From NCBI GenBank assembly GCA_028818385.1, contig JAPPNY010000016.1, forward strand, positions 1 through 28,213: DNA of 28,213 nucleotides. The letters run 5' to 3'. The stretch comes from Spirochaetaceae bacterium. Its GTDB lineage: Bacteria; Spirochaetota; Spirochaetia; SZUA-6; Bin103. The notes beneath the pieces were generated by a model, which worked only from the letters and a program-made list of their open reading frames with translations, was not told the origin of the DNA and searched no databases. The first letter of the stretch is position 1. Each line of letters opens with the position of its first letter. Below are positions 7,523 to 15,184 of this stretch, in pieces. Both the position numbers and the translations under genes were made by a program.

Positions 7523-9127
7523 ATGGCTTCAGCCGTGCGCCAGTTCAACACCGCAGGCCCCATCGATCCGGCGGACCACTACCACATCCCGCCGCTGGAG
7601 CGGATCGATCTCGAAGAGGTGCTCGGCCTCGTCCGCGACAAGAAATACTTCGTGCTGCATGCGCCGCGGCAGACCGGCAAGACCTCGGCCCTGCTGGCGC
7701 TGCGCGACCTGCTGAACGGCGGCGAGGCGGGCGACTGGCGTTGCGTGTACGCCAATGTCGAGGCAGGGCAGGCGGCCCGCGAGAACGTCGCGGACGCGAT
7801 GCGCGCAGTGCTCTCCGAGGTCGCGCTGCGGGCGAGCCTGACGCTGGGCGACGACTCGGTGGAAGGCATCGGCCACGCGGCCATGGACAGCGCGGGACCG
7901 ATGGGCGCGCTGGGGCTGGCCCTGAGCCGCTGGGCCGCCGCCGACCGGACGCCGCTGGTGCTGCTGATCGACGAGATCGACGCGCTCGTGGGCGACACCC
8001 TGCTGTCGGTGCTGCGCCAAGTGCGTGCCGGCTACGACCGGCGCCCGGCCGCGTTCCCGCACAGCATCATCCTCTGCGGCGTGCGTGACGTGCGCGACTA
8101 CCGCATCCACTCCACCGCCGAGAACCGGATGGTCCTCGGCGGCAGCGCCTTCAACATCAAGTCCGAATCGCTGCGACTCGGCGACTTCTCGGAGCAGGAG
8201 ATACGCACACTGCTGGCGCAACACACCGCGGCGACCGGGCAGGCGTTCACCGAGGGGGCGCAGGAGATGATCGGCGCGCGCACGGCCGGCCAGCCGTGGT
8301 TGGTGAACGCGCTGTGCTACGACGCCTGCTTCCGCCACAAGCCGGGGCGCGACCGCTCGCGTCCGATCACGGAGGACGCCATCCGGGAGGCGCAGGAGCG
8401 GCTGATCCTGCGCCGAGACACCCACATCGACGAGCTGGCGAACAAGCTGCGCGAGGAGCGCGTGCGGCGAGTGGTGGAGCCGATCCTGACCGGCGCCGAC
8501 CAGCAGGCGTGGTCAGCCGAGGACGTCGCCTACGTCTGCGACCTGGGGCTGGTGGCGCAGGAGCCGGACGGCACGCCGCACATCGCCAACCCGATCTACG
8601 CCGAGGTGGTGCCACGACACCTGAACTACGCGGTGCAGGCGGGTCTGCCGCAGCGGATGGCGTGGTACGTGGGCGCCGACGGCGAACTGGACGTGGAAGG
8701 GCTGATCGCAGCGTTCCAGGAGTTTTTCCGCGAGCACTCAGAGCACTGGGTGCAGCGTTTCGAGCAATACCACGAGGCCGGCCCCCAGTTGCTGCTGCAG
8801 GCGCACCTGCAGCGGATCGTCAATGGCGGCGGGCGGATCGAGCGGGAGTACGCGCTGGGCCGCGGGCGCACCGACCTGCTGATCGTGTGGCCGCAGGGCG
8901 GACACGAGCGCCGCTTCGTGGTGGAGTGCAAGGTGCTGCGCAGGAGTCTGGAGCGGACCATCGTCGAGGGGGTGGAGCAGACCCGCCGCTACCTGGACCG
9001 CTGCGCGGCGGAGGCGGGCCACCTGATCGTGTTCGACCGGTCGCCGGAGCGGAGCTGGGAGGAGAAGATCTTCCGCCGTGAGGCACCGCCCGGCACGGGC
9101 GAGCCCGTCACGGTGTGGGGAATGTAA
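7523..9127 (+). CDS. AAA ATPase with C-terminal PD-(D/E)XK-like domain
   Basis: The product has 534 residues from the ATG at 7523; an in-frame ATG at 7496 would add nine. The start RQFNTAGP...HYHIPPLERID and HAPRQTGKT (Lys53) mark the AAA ATPase family typified by 'AAA-like domain' proteins in which the first Gly of the P-loop is Ala. Walker B is LVLLIDEID (Asp150, Glu151), and sensor-like ILCGVRDVRDYR follows. A winged-helix region (about 290-370) precedes a final domain with GRIEREYALGRGRTDLLIVW and FVVECKVLR, the D...ExK pattern of PD-(D/E)XK nucleases. Substrate and role are unknown; such genes are common accessory genes. It diverges from the methyltransferase gene and stands 31 bases before the glycosidase-like gene, probably as its own unit. 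Confidence 0.82.
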   Translation: MASAVRQFNTAGPIDPADHYHIPPLERIDLEEVLGLVRDKKYFVLHAPRQTGKTSALLALRDLLNGGEAGDWRCVYANVEAGQAARENVADAMRAVLSEVALRASLTLGDDSVEGIGHAAMDSAGPMGALGLALSRWAAADRTPLVLLIDEIDALVGDTLLSVLRQVRAGYDRRPAAFPHSIILCGVRDVRDYRIHSTAENRMVLGGSAFNIKSESLRLGDFSEQEIRTLLAQHTAATGQAFTEGAQEMIGARTAGQPWLVNALCYDACFRHKPGRDRSRPITEDAIREAQERLILRRDTHIDELANKLREERVRRVVEPILTGADQQAWSAEDVAYVCDLGLVAQEPDGTPHIANPIYAEVVPRHLNYAVQAGLPQRMAWYVGADGELDVEGLIAAFQEFFREHSEHWVQRFEQYHEAGPQLLLQAHLQRIVNGGGRIEREYALGRGRTDLLIVWPQGGHERRFVVECKVLRRSLERTIVEGVEQTRRYLDRCAAEAGHLIVFDRSPERSWEEKIFRREAPPGTGEPVTVWGM

Positions 9128-9158
9128 CGTCGCCTGTTGGAGCTATGATGCGCCAGCC

Positions 9159-10661
9159 ATGGCACCCGTACGCATCCATCCCGAGAACCCCAAGCTGTTC
9201 GAATACCGCGGCCGCCCGCTGGTCCTGCTGACGGCGACCGAGCACTACGGCGCCGTGCTCAACCGGCCGTTCCGGTTCCAGCGCTACCTGCGCGACGCCG
9301 CCGCCAACGGCATGACGCTGACGCGGCTGTTCACGCTGTTCCGCGAGCTGCAGACGCCGATCAACCCGGCCTCGACCTGCAAGCCGGCCAGCCCCGACTA
9401 CGTGGCCCCGTTCGCGCGCACCGGTCCCGGCTTCGCGCTGGACGGCGAGCCGCGCTTCGACCTGGACCGCGACAATCCCGAGTTCTACGAGCGCCTGCAC
9501 GGCTTCATCGGCCTGGCGGACGAGCTGGGCGTGGTGGTCGAGGTGGTGCTGCTCTCAAACACCTACGGCGACCCGGTCTGGCGGCTGAACCCCCTGCACG
9601 CCGACAACAACGTCAACGGGCTGCCGGCCTGCTCCGCACCCGTGTACCTGAGCATGCGCCACGCGGCGCTGTTCGAGCGGCAGCGCGCGCACGTGCGCCG
9701 CATCGTCGAGGAGACTCGCGGCTACGACAATGTCATCTACGAGATCTGCAACGAGCCGGGCGGTCGCGCGTCGGAGGCGGAGGGGCCGCTGGTGGCCGAG
9801 GTCAACGAGTGGCTGGACCAACTGATCGCGACGGTGCGCGACGCCGACCATGCGGGCTCCGGACGGCACCTGATCGCCGGCCAGGAGGCGTTCGTGGACA
9901 AACCGTTCCTGCAGACGCTCGACCGCAGCTACGACGCGATGGACTACGACGTGGTCAACGTCCATCCGCTGCCGGGCACGCGGCTGCGCGGCGCCGACCA
10001 TCACCTGGGCGACTTCATGAGCAAGCAGCTCCGGCTGCAGGCGTTCCGGGACATGACCCTGGCCGCGCACACCGAGTCCAAGCCGCTCAATCACGACGAG
10101 GACAACGTCGCCAGCCAGTACCGCGACCCTGACGGCTGGACCGTGCACCGCAAGCGCGCCTGGGTATCCCTCCTCTGCGGCGCCCACTACGACGTGATCG
10201 ACTTCTCCATCCAGCCGTTCCTGGAAGAAGGCACGCCGGACGCGCAGGAGCACCTGCGGTCGTGGTTCCGGCATCTGTCGGCCTACGTGCACGGCCTGGA
10301 CCTGGTCCGCAGCCGGCCCCTGCCGGAGGCGCTGCGCGCCGCGCCCACGCACACGGTCGCGGTGGTGTTCGGCGTCCCCGGAGCGGACTACACCGTGTAC
10401 GTCGCCGACGCGCGCGAATACCCGGGCGTGCGCGACCTGGAGGATCAGGCCCCGGCCGAAGACTCAGGCGAGGCCGGGACGGCCATCGGCGGAGCGCTGC
10501 TGCTGGATCTGCCGGAGGGGACGCTCGCCGTGAGCAGGTTCGACCCGACCACCGGGCGATCGGTGCCCCTGGCGCGCCTGCAGGGGGGACCGGCCACCCG
10601 CATCGACCTGGAGCCCTTCCGCCACGACGTCGTCATCCGCGTCACGATCGACAACCCATGA
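9159..10661 (+). CDS. Clan GH-A-like glycoside hydrolase
   Basis: The product has 500 residues and looks like a TIM-barrel cellulase-type glycosidase. It starts VRIHPENPKLFEYRGRPLVLLTATEHYGAVL, like the DUF4038/cellulase-type barrels. VIYEICNEPGG places a probable acid/base Glu199 after Asn in the usual NEP motif, and AAHTESKPL (Glu306) is a possible nucleophile. The last ~110 residues form a beta-rich accessory domain (LLLDLPEGTLAVSRFDPTTGR), similar to the putative collagen-binding domain that often follows such barrels. No signal peptide is seen, so it is likely intracellular. The ATG lacks a well-placed ribosome-binding site, but TATGAT (9144-9149) lies nine bases upstream. It heads the run leading to the sugar permeases. 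Glycan specificity is not predictable. Confidence 0.78.
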   Translation: MAPVRIHPENPKLFEYRGRPLVLLTATEHYGAVLNRPFRFQRYLRDAAANGMTLTRLFTLFRELQTPINPASTCKPASPDYVAPFARTGPGFALDGEPRFDLDRDNPEFYERLHGFIGLADELGVVVEVVLLSNTYGDPVWRLNPLHADNNVNGLPACSAPVYLSMRHAALFERQRAHVRRIVEETRGYDNVIYEICNEPGGRASEAEGPLVAEVNEWLDQLIATVRDADHAGSGRHLIAGQEAFVDKPFLQTLDRSYDAMDYDVVNVHPLPGTRLRGADHHLGDFMSKQLRLQAFRDMTLAAHTESKPLNHDEDNVASQYRDPDGWTVHRKRAWVSLLCGAHYDVIDFSIQPFLEEGTPDAQEHLRSWFRHLSAYVHGLDLVRSRPLPEALRAAPTHTVAVVFGVPGADYTVYVADAREYPGVRDLEDQAPAEDSGEAGTAIGGALLLDLPEGTLAVSRFDPTTGRSVPLARLQGGPATRIDLEPFRHDVVIRVTIDNP

Positions 10662-10739
10662 CGCAGTAGCGTCGTGCTCCGGGTGCGCCCGCGGCGATCA
10701 ACGGGTATGCTGCACGGGCTCCCCGGTGAGGCGAACGCC

Positions 10740-11420
10740 ATGAAGCTCATTCTGATCGGGTGCGAGTACGCGGGCACCACGACCTTGGCCATAGCCTTCC
10801 ACGAGCATGCCCGCGCCCACCTGGGCATCGACCTGGGGTCCATCCACGACCACTGGAAGATCCCGTACACGGTCACCCATTACCCGGACGAGATCACCGA
10901 GCGAGAAGCCGACCTCTACCTGGCCCTCTCCACCCGGCAGAAGGAGGCGTGGCAGCGCCACAACCTCTACTACCACACCGTGGCCGAGCACGGGGAGCCC
11001 GACGACCAGCTCATCGTCGGCTTCTACATCGAGGACACCATCTACGCCGATCTGTACTACGGCTACGGCGGCCCCGGAGAGGCCGGGGACCGCGCAGGCA
11101 AGCACGCGCCGGCGATCGAGGGGCGCATCGTCGCCCTGGCGCCGGAGACGGTGCTGGTGCACGTCAAGGCCGGCCCGGACGTGATCCGGCGGCGCATGCG
11201 CGAGCGGCCGCACAGGCGGCCCGTGGTGCCGGAAACCGACGTCGAGCTGGTCCTCGACCGCTTCGCCGCCGCCTTCGCGGCATCGAAGATCGCCAACAAA
11301 CTGGAGATCGACACCGGCGGCGCGACCGTCGAAGAGTCCGTGCACGCCCTGGCCGCCGGGCTGGAGCCGTTCCTCACCGACGGGGACCGCGCGACGCGCG
11401 CCGCCGCAGCCTCCCCATGA
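10740..11420 (+). CDS. P-loop kinase-like protein with altered Walker A
   Basis: The product has 226 residues from the ATG at 10740, preceded by GGTGAGG nine bases upstream. It resembles small nucleotide or thymidylate-type kinases: a first strand KLILIG and a glycine loop G7-C-E-Y-A-G12-T-T-T, a DxxY-type EDTIYADLYYGYG, a lid-like arginine-rich stretch RRRMRERPHRRP, and FAASKIANKLEIDTGG before the C-terminal helix. The usual Walker A Lys after the second Gly is Thr here, so ATP binding by the standard mechanism is doubtful. The start codon of the first permease (ATGA at 11417-11420) overlaps its stop, so it is translated with the transporter. Possible roles are phosphorylation of the imported compound or regulation; neither is shown. 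Confidence 0.65.
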   Translation: MKLILIGCEYAGTTTLAIAFHEHARAHLGIDLGSIHDHWKIPYTVTHYPDEITEREADLYLALSTRQKEAWQRHNLYYHTVAEHGEPDDQLIVGFYIEDTIYADLYYGYGGPGEAGDRAGKHAPAIEGRIVALAPETVLVHVKAGPDVIRRRMRERPHRRPVVPETDVELVLDRFAAAFAASKIANKLEIDTGGATVEESVHALAAGLEPFLTDGDRATRAAAASP

Positions 11421-12385
11421 GCTTCATCGCGCCGGCCGAGACCCAGGAGGACCTGGCCAGGCGCTACAAGGTCATCCTGCGCCGGCAGACCATGCGCCGG
11501 TTCCTGCGGATGCGCTCGTTCTACGTGCTGCTGTCGCTCTCCCTGGGGCTGTTGATCCTGCTCAAGTACGTGCCGATCTACGGCGCGCTGATCGCCTTCA
11601 AGGACTTCAACGTCACCAAGGGCATCCTGGGCAGCCCGTGGAACGACTTCGCCCACTTCAGGCGGCTCACCGCCGACCCGTTCTTCCTGCGGGTGGTGTG
11701 GAACACCTTCTGGCTGAGCGTGCTGCGCATCGTCTTCGCCTTTCCGGCCCCGGTGATCCTGGCGCTGCTGCTCAACGAGGTGCGCAACGCCCCCTTCAAG
11801 CGGACCGTGCAGTCGATCAGCTATCTGCCGCACTTCATGTCGTGGGTGGTGCTGGCCGGCATCTTCCGGGAGATCCTCTCCCCGCAGCGCGGCGTCATCG
11901 GCTACCTGTTCACCCTGGTGGGGCTGGAGCCGGTCCCGTGGCTGACCAACATTCCCACCTTCCGTGGACTGATCGTGGTGACCGGCATCTGGCAGAGCGT
12001 GGGCTGGGGGACGATCGTGTTCCTGGCCGCGCTGTCGTCGGTGGATCCCGAGCTGTACGAGAGCGCCGAGATCGACGGCGCCGGGCGCTTCGCCAAGGCG
12101 GTGCGCGTCACCATTCCGGCGATGGTGCCCGTGATCGTGATCCTGCTGCTGCTGCAGGTGTCCAAGGTGCTGGACGAGTCGTTCGACCAGATCTTCAACC
12201 TGTACAACCCGCTGGTGTACTCGGTCGCCGACGTGATCGACACCTACATCTACCGGTCCGGCATCGTCGAGGGGCAGTACGGATACACGGCGGCCGTGGG
12301 CCTGTTCAAGAACGTCGCCGGACTGATCATCGTACTGGGCGTCAACGAGGCGATCAGGCGCCGCAGCGAATTCGGGCTCTGGTAG
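11417..12385 (+). CDS. Carbohydrate ABC transporter permease, LplB family
   Basis: The product has 322 residues and is an inner-membrane permease of the LplB/YtcP (CUT1-like) class. Membrane segments are evident at FYVLLSLSLGLLILLKYVPI, FWLSVLRIVFAFPAPVILALLL, the SWVVLAGIF region, IVVTGIWQ, VPVIVILLLLQ and the C-terminal AAVGLFKNVAGLIIVLGV. The EAA loop ELYESAEIDGAGRFAKAVRV, where the ATPase docks, is intact. Start ATGA overlaps the stop of the kinase-like gene. Nine bases separate it from the second permease. No ATPase gene accompanies the pair, so a shared MsmX-like ATPase from elsewhere is presumed. The substrate is unknown; relatives often take up oligosaccharides or uronate-type sugars. 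Confidence 0.9.
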   Translation: MSFIAPAETQEDLARRYKVILRRQTMRRFLRMRSFYVLLSLSLGLLILLKYVPIYGALIAFKDFNVTKGILGSPWNDFAHFRRLTADPFFLRVVWNTFWLSVLRIVFAFPAPVILALLLNEVRNAPFKRTVQSISYLPHFMSWVVLAGIFREILSPQRGVIGYLFTLVGLEPVPWLTNIPTFRGLIVVTGIWQSVGWGTIVFLAALSSVDPELYESAEIDGAGRFAKAVRVTIPAMVPVIVILLLLQVSKVLDESFDQIFNLYNPLVYSVADVIDTYIYRSGIVEGQYGYTAAVGLFKNVAGLIIVLGVNEAIRRRSEFGLW

Positions 12386-12394
12386 GACACGGGC

Positions 12395-13309
12395 ATGGCG
12401 GTCGTCAAGGGCAGGGAATCGATCGGCAGCAGGCTGTTCGACGCCGGCAACTACGCGTTTCTGCTCGTGCTGGCGGTCACCTTCATCTACCCGTTCTGGA
12501 CCATCATCCTGCAGGCGTTCTCGCCGCCCGACGATCTCTACCGGCTGGGCCTGCACGTGTGGATCAGCGATTGGCGGCTGGAGCCGTGGTACTACGTGTT
12601 CCAGGAAGAGCGCGTCGGCCTGGCCTACTTCAACACCATCTTCCGCACCGTGTTCGGCACGCTCGCATCGCTGCTGGTGACCTTCACCGGCGCGTACGCG
12701 CTGTCCAAGCGCAACCTGCCGTTCCGCGCACCGATCACCGCCGTCTACCTGATGACCCTGTTCTTCTCCGGCGGCCTGATCCCCTTCTACCTCCTGATCC
12801 GCGGCATGGGGCTGATCAACACCCGCCTGGTGCTGATCCTGCCGCTGGCGATCAACGTCTTCAACATCATCATCGCCCGCAACTTCCTGATGACCATCGA
12901 CCAGGCGATGGAGGACTCGGCCGTGATCGACGGAGCCGGCTACTGGCGGGTGCTGTTCCGGATCATGGTGCCGCTGTCCAAGCCCGTGATCGCCGTGATC
13001 GCCCTGTGGAACGCCGTCAGCTACTGGAACGAGTGGTTCCAGGCGATGATCTTCGCGCCCAAGAAGCACCTCCAGGTGCTGCAGATGATGGTGCGCGAGA
13101 TCCTCTTGCGGGACCGCCTGGTCGACCAGGTGGACAATTTCATGGCGCAAATGCTGGAAGACCTTGGCGAGCTGGGACTGGCGCGCATCCCGCCCGAGTC
13201 GATCCAGGCCGCCACGGTGCTGGTCACCATCGGCCCGATCATCCTGCTCTACCCCTTCGTGCAGAAGTACTTCGTGAAAGGGGTCATGCTGGGCTCGCTG
13301 AAGGGGTAG
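12395..13309 (+). CDS. Carbohydrate ABC transporter permease, YtcP/AraQ family
   Basis: The product has 304 residues and is the second permease of the importer. Membrane segments include NYAFLLVLAVTFIYPFWTII, FRTVFGTLASLLVTFTGAYAL, AVYLMTLFFSGGLIPFYLLI, LVLILPLAINVFNIIIA and the last VLVTIGPIILLYPF. The EAA motif QAMEDSAVIDGAGYWRVLF is present. It ends with FVKGVMLGSLKG, a hallmark end of YtcP-type permeases. It begins nine bases after the first permease with no strong ribosome-binding site, so it is co-transcribed and perhaps coupled. The hairpin at 13321-13348 lies just downstream. It would form a heterodimer with the preceding permease. Confidence 0.9.
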   Translation: MAVVKGRESIGSRLFDAGNYAFLLVLAVTFIYPFWTIILQAFSPPDDLYRLGLHVWISDWRLEPWYYVFQEERVGLAYFNTIFRTVFGTLASLLVTFTGAYALSKRNLPFRAPITAVYLMTLFFSGGLIPFYLLIRGMGLINTRLVLILPLAINVFNIIIARNFLMTIDQAMEDSAVIDGAGYWRVLFRIMVPLSKPVIAVIALWNAVSYWNEWFQAMIFAPKKHLQVLQMMVREILLRDRLVDQVDNFMAQMLEDLGELGLARIPPESIQAATVLVTIGPIILLYPFVQKYFVKGVMLGSLKG

Positions 13310-13320
13310 CCGCCCCATTG

Positions 13321-13348
13321 GAAAGGGGCGCCCGCAGGCGCCCCTTTC
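13321..13348. terminator. Bidirectional hairpin between convergent permease and binding-protein genes
   Basis: GAAAGGGGCGCC (13321-13332) and GGCGCCCCTTTC (13337-13348) are perfect 12-base inverted repeats around the loop CGCA. It lies 11 bases beyond the permease stop and 24 bases beyond the stop of the opposite gene. A T-tract is absent on both sides, so it may be a rho-aided or stem-only terminator, or a stabilising 3' hairpin for both messages. Confidence 0.75.
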
Positions 13349-13372
13349 AGCAAACCGGTCGGAAGAATCCGG

Positions 13373-15085
13373 TTACGGAGGCGTGACGGCTCCGGAGCGG
13401 ATGTCCGCGACGGTCGGCGCCATCTCCAGTTCGTCCAGCAGCTCGCGGCCGCCGGCGTTCATCCAGCTCTCGACGTAGGCGGGCCACTCGGCGTCGATGT
13501 CCAGGTCGGTCGTGATCGCCCGCCAGAAGAAATCGTCGCGAATGGTGGTCAGCGCGGAGCGGCGCTGCGCCCACAGCTCGTTGTAGCGCGTCTGGTTGAA
13601 CAGGTCCTCGCGATAGGCGCGCTCGGAGGTGTTGTACTTGCCGCCGGCCTTGCCGAACCAGTCGTTGTCCCGGTTCGACCATTCGTCGCGGTTGTACTGC
13701 AGGATGCCCTCATGCGGCGAGTAGGCGTTGTAGTACAGGATGCCCTGCGTGCTTGAGTAGATGCCGCCGCCCTGGCGCTTCTCGTCACTCGGAATCTGCC
13801 GGGAGGCGAACGGCTCGCCCTCCCACTCGAAGTGCATGCCGGGGATGCCGTAGTAAGCGATCACCATGCCTTCCGGATCGTAGTTGGTGTAGTCGTAGAT
13901 CTGCAGGATCAGCGCCAGCTTCTCGTCCGACACGTCGTGGCGCACCACGAATGCACCGCTGGCAGCGGCGATCGGCATCGCCTTGTTCTCCATGCGGCAG
14001 CGGCTGTCGCCGAACGGCGAGATCGGCATCAGCATGGTCATCCACCTGGCGTTCGGATCGGGGCCCTGCTCGACGTTCTGGTTGCACAGGTCCGGCCGGT
14101 TGCCCAGCTCCGCGTTGCGCCCGCACGCCCTGCTGCGCATGAAGGAACCGACCTGACCCTGCACGATCTTGTTGGTGAGCAGGGTGTTGTCCACCGCCGG
14201 CAGCTCGGAGTCCATCAGCCCTTCCTGCCACCACTGCTGCAGCTTCTCGAGCGCCGCCTTGCTGCGCGAGTAGGTGGCGTCCTTGACGGTACTGCCGTCC
14301 TCCTCCAGGTAGTTGTCCACCTCGTTGACGCCGTAGCTGTAGAAGACCAGGCCGGCGCCGCTCCAGTGGACGAGCGACTGGCCGCGCCAGCCGAAGGCGA
14401 TCGTGTCGTCCTGGCCGTTGCCGTCGAAGTCGCCGCCCGCGAAGGAGTGCAGGATCGTCTCGAGCTGATCCCAGGTGTACTGATCCAGCCAGCGCATGTA
14501 GGTGTTCGGGGCCGCGGTGGGCGCCAGGTCCTCCAGCGCGCCGGCGTCCGGCGCGAGACCGGTGTCGCCCCGCTCCAGCCAGTCCAGCCGCATCTGCGGC
14601 AGGTAGCCGCACCCGTCCTGGTAGTCCTCACGCCGGGGGATGCCGTAGTACTCGTCGCTCGACCCGGGCACCAGGCCGTAGAACCAGGAGCCCGCGCCCA
14701 GCTCGTTCATGGACTTCACGTAGTTGGGCATGTGCTCCTCGATCATCGAGCGCGGGATGGAACGGAACGCTCCCTTCAGGTACCACTCCAGCCGGTTGAA
14801 GCCCCACGTGTACATGGCGTCGGGATGCTCGTCGGAAGCCACCCGCAAGGCGTTCTGCTCGGTTTCCCGGTAGTCCGCGAGGGTATTGATGAACTTGACC
14901 GGGAACATCTCCTCCAGATGCTGCTGGATCGGGTTGTCATCGACGATGTCGGTGCTGTACAGCCCCAGCCAGCTTATCTCCATCGGGCCCGCGGCCCCTT
15001 CTTCCTGTCCCTCCGCCAGCGCGCCCGCGGCGCCGAGCAGAAGGAAGGGCAGCACGAGGCCGATCGTAAGTGTCTTTCTCATCAT
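13373..15085 (-). CDS. Extracellular solute-binding protein of the sugar ABC transporter
   Basis: The product has 570 residues and is a periplasmic binding protein of the LplA-like family. The signal peptide MMRKTLTIGLVLPFLLLGAA ends ALA-EG, a signal peptidase I site; there is no lipobox Cys. The acidic, Gly-Gln-rich mature end (EGQEEGAAG) is typical of spirochaete binding proteins. It contains GGDFDGNGQDDT, a Ca-binding-type loop common in this family, and many aromatic residues (WGFNRLEWY, YTWDQLE) likely for sugar stacking. The ATG at 15085 is preceded by AGGGGG six bases away. It presumably feeds the permeases at 11417-13309, but lies convergent to them, unlike the usual binding-protein-first order, so it has its own promoter. 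Confidence 0.88.
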   Translation of the reverse strand: MMRKTLTIGLVLPFLLLGAAGALAEGQEEGAAGPMEISWLGLYSTDIVDDNPIQQHLEEMFPVKFINTLADYRETEQNALRVASDEHPDAMYTWGFNRLEWYLKGAFRSIPRSMIEEHMPNYVKSMNELGAGSWFYGLVPGSSDEYYGIPRREDYQDGCGYLPQMRLDWLERGDTGLAPDAGALEDLAPTAAPNTYMRWLDQYTWDQLETILHSFAGGDFDGNGQDDTIAFGWRGQSLVHWSGAGLVFYSYGVNEVDNYLEEDGSTVKDATYSRSKAALEKLQQWWQEGLMDSELPAVDNTLLTNKIVQGQVGSFMRSRACGRNAELGNRPDLCNQNVEQGPDPNARWMTMLMPISPFGDSRCRMENKAMPIAAASGAFVVRHDVSDEKLALILQIYDYTNYDPEGMVIAYYGIPGMHFEWEGEPFASRQIPSDEKRQGGGIYSSTQGILYYNAYSPHEGILQYNRDEWSNRDNDWFGKAGGKYNTSERAYREDLFNQTRYNELWAQRRSALTTIRDDFFWRAITTDLDIDAEWPAYVESWMNAGGRELLDELEMAPTVADIRSGAVTPP

Positions 15086-15120
15086 GAGACACCCCCTTCG
15101 TAGGATTGTTAACCTCCGAG

Positions 15121-15146
15121 GGTACACCAACCTCGCCTGGTGAACC
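15121..15146. promoter_or_regulatory. Imperfect inverted repeat between divergent genes
   Basis: GGTACACC (15121-15128) and GGTGAACC (15139-15146) pair in seven of eight positions across a ten-base spacer. The element lies in the 99-base gap between the binding-protein and molybdoenzyme starts, so a regulator bound there could act on both. No clear -35/-10 pair is visible beside it. Confidence 0.3.
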
Positions 15147-15184
15147 ACGACCATGCTCATCCACTGGGCTCGACTGGAGATCTG

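Noticed and set aside
11063..13318. A 751-residue minus-strand open frame opposite the permeases
   Set aside because: It is His-, Gln- and Asp-rich with no domain pattern, and it mirrors two unmistakable permease genes on the plus strand.
13321..13348. Part of a repeat array or insertion-sequence end
   Set aside because: Only one copy is present, it has no transposase or target duplication, and its place between convergent stops fits a terminator.
14409..14445. Dockerin-like calcium-binding repeat in the binding protein
   Set aside because: A single DFDGNGQDD loop is common in this binding-protein family and there is no second repeat.
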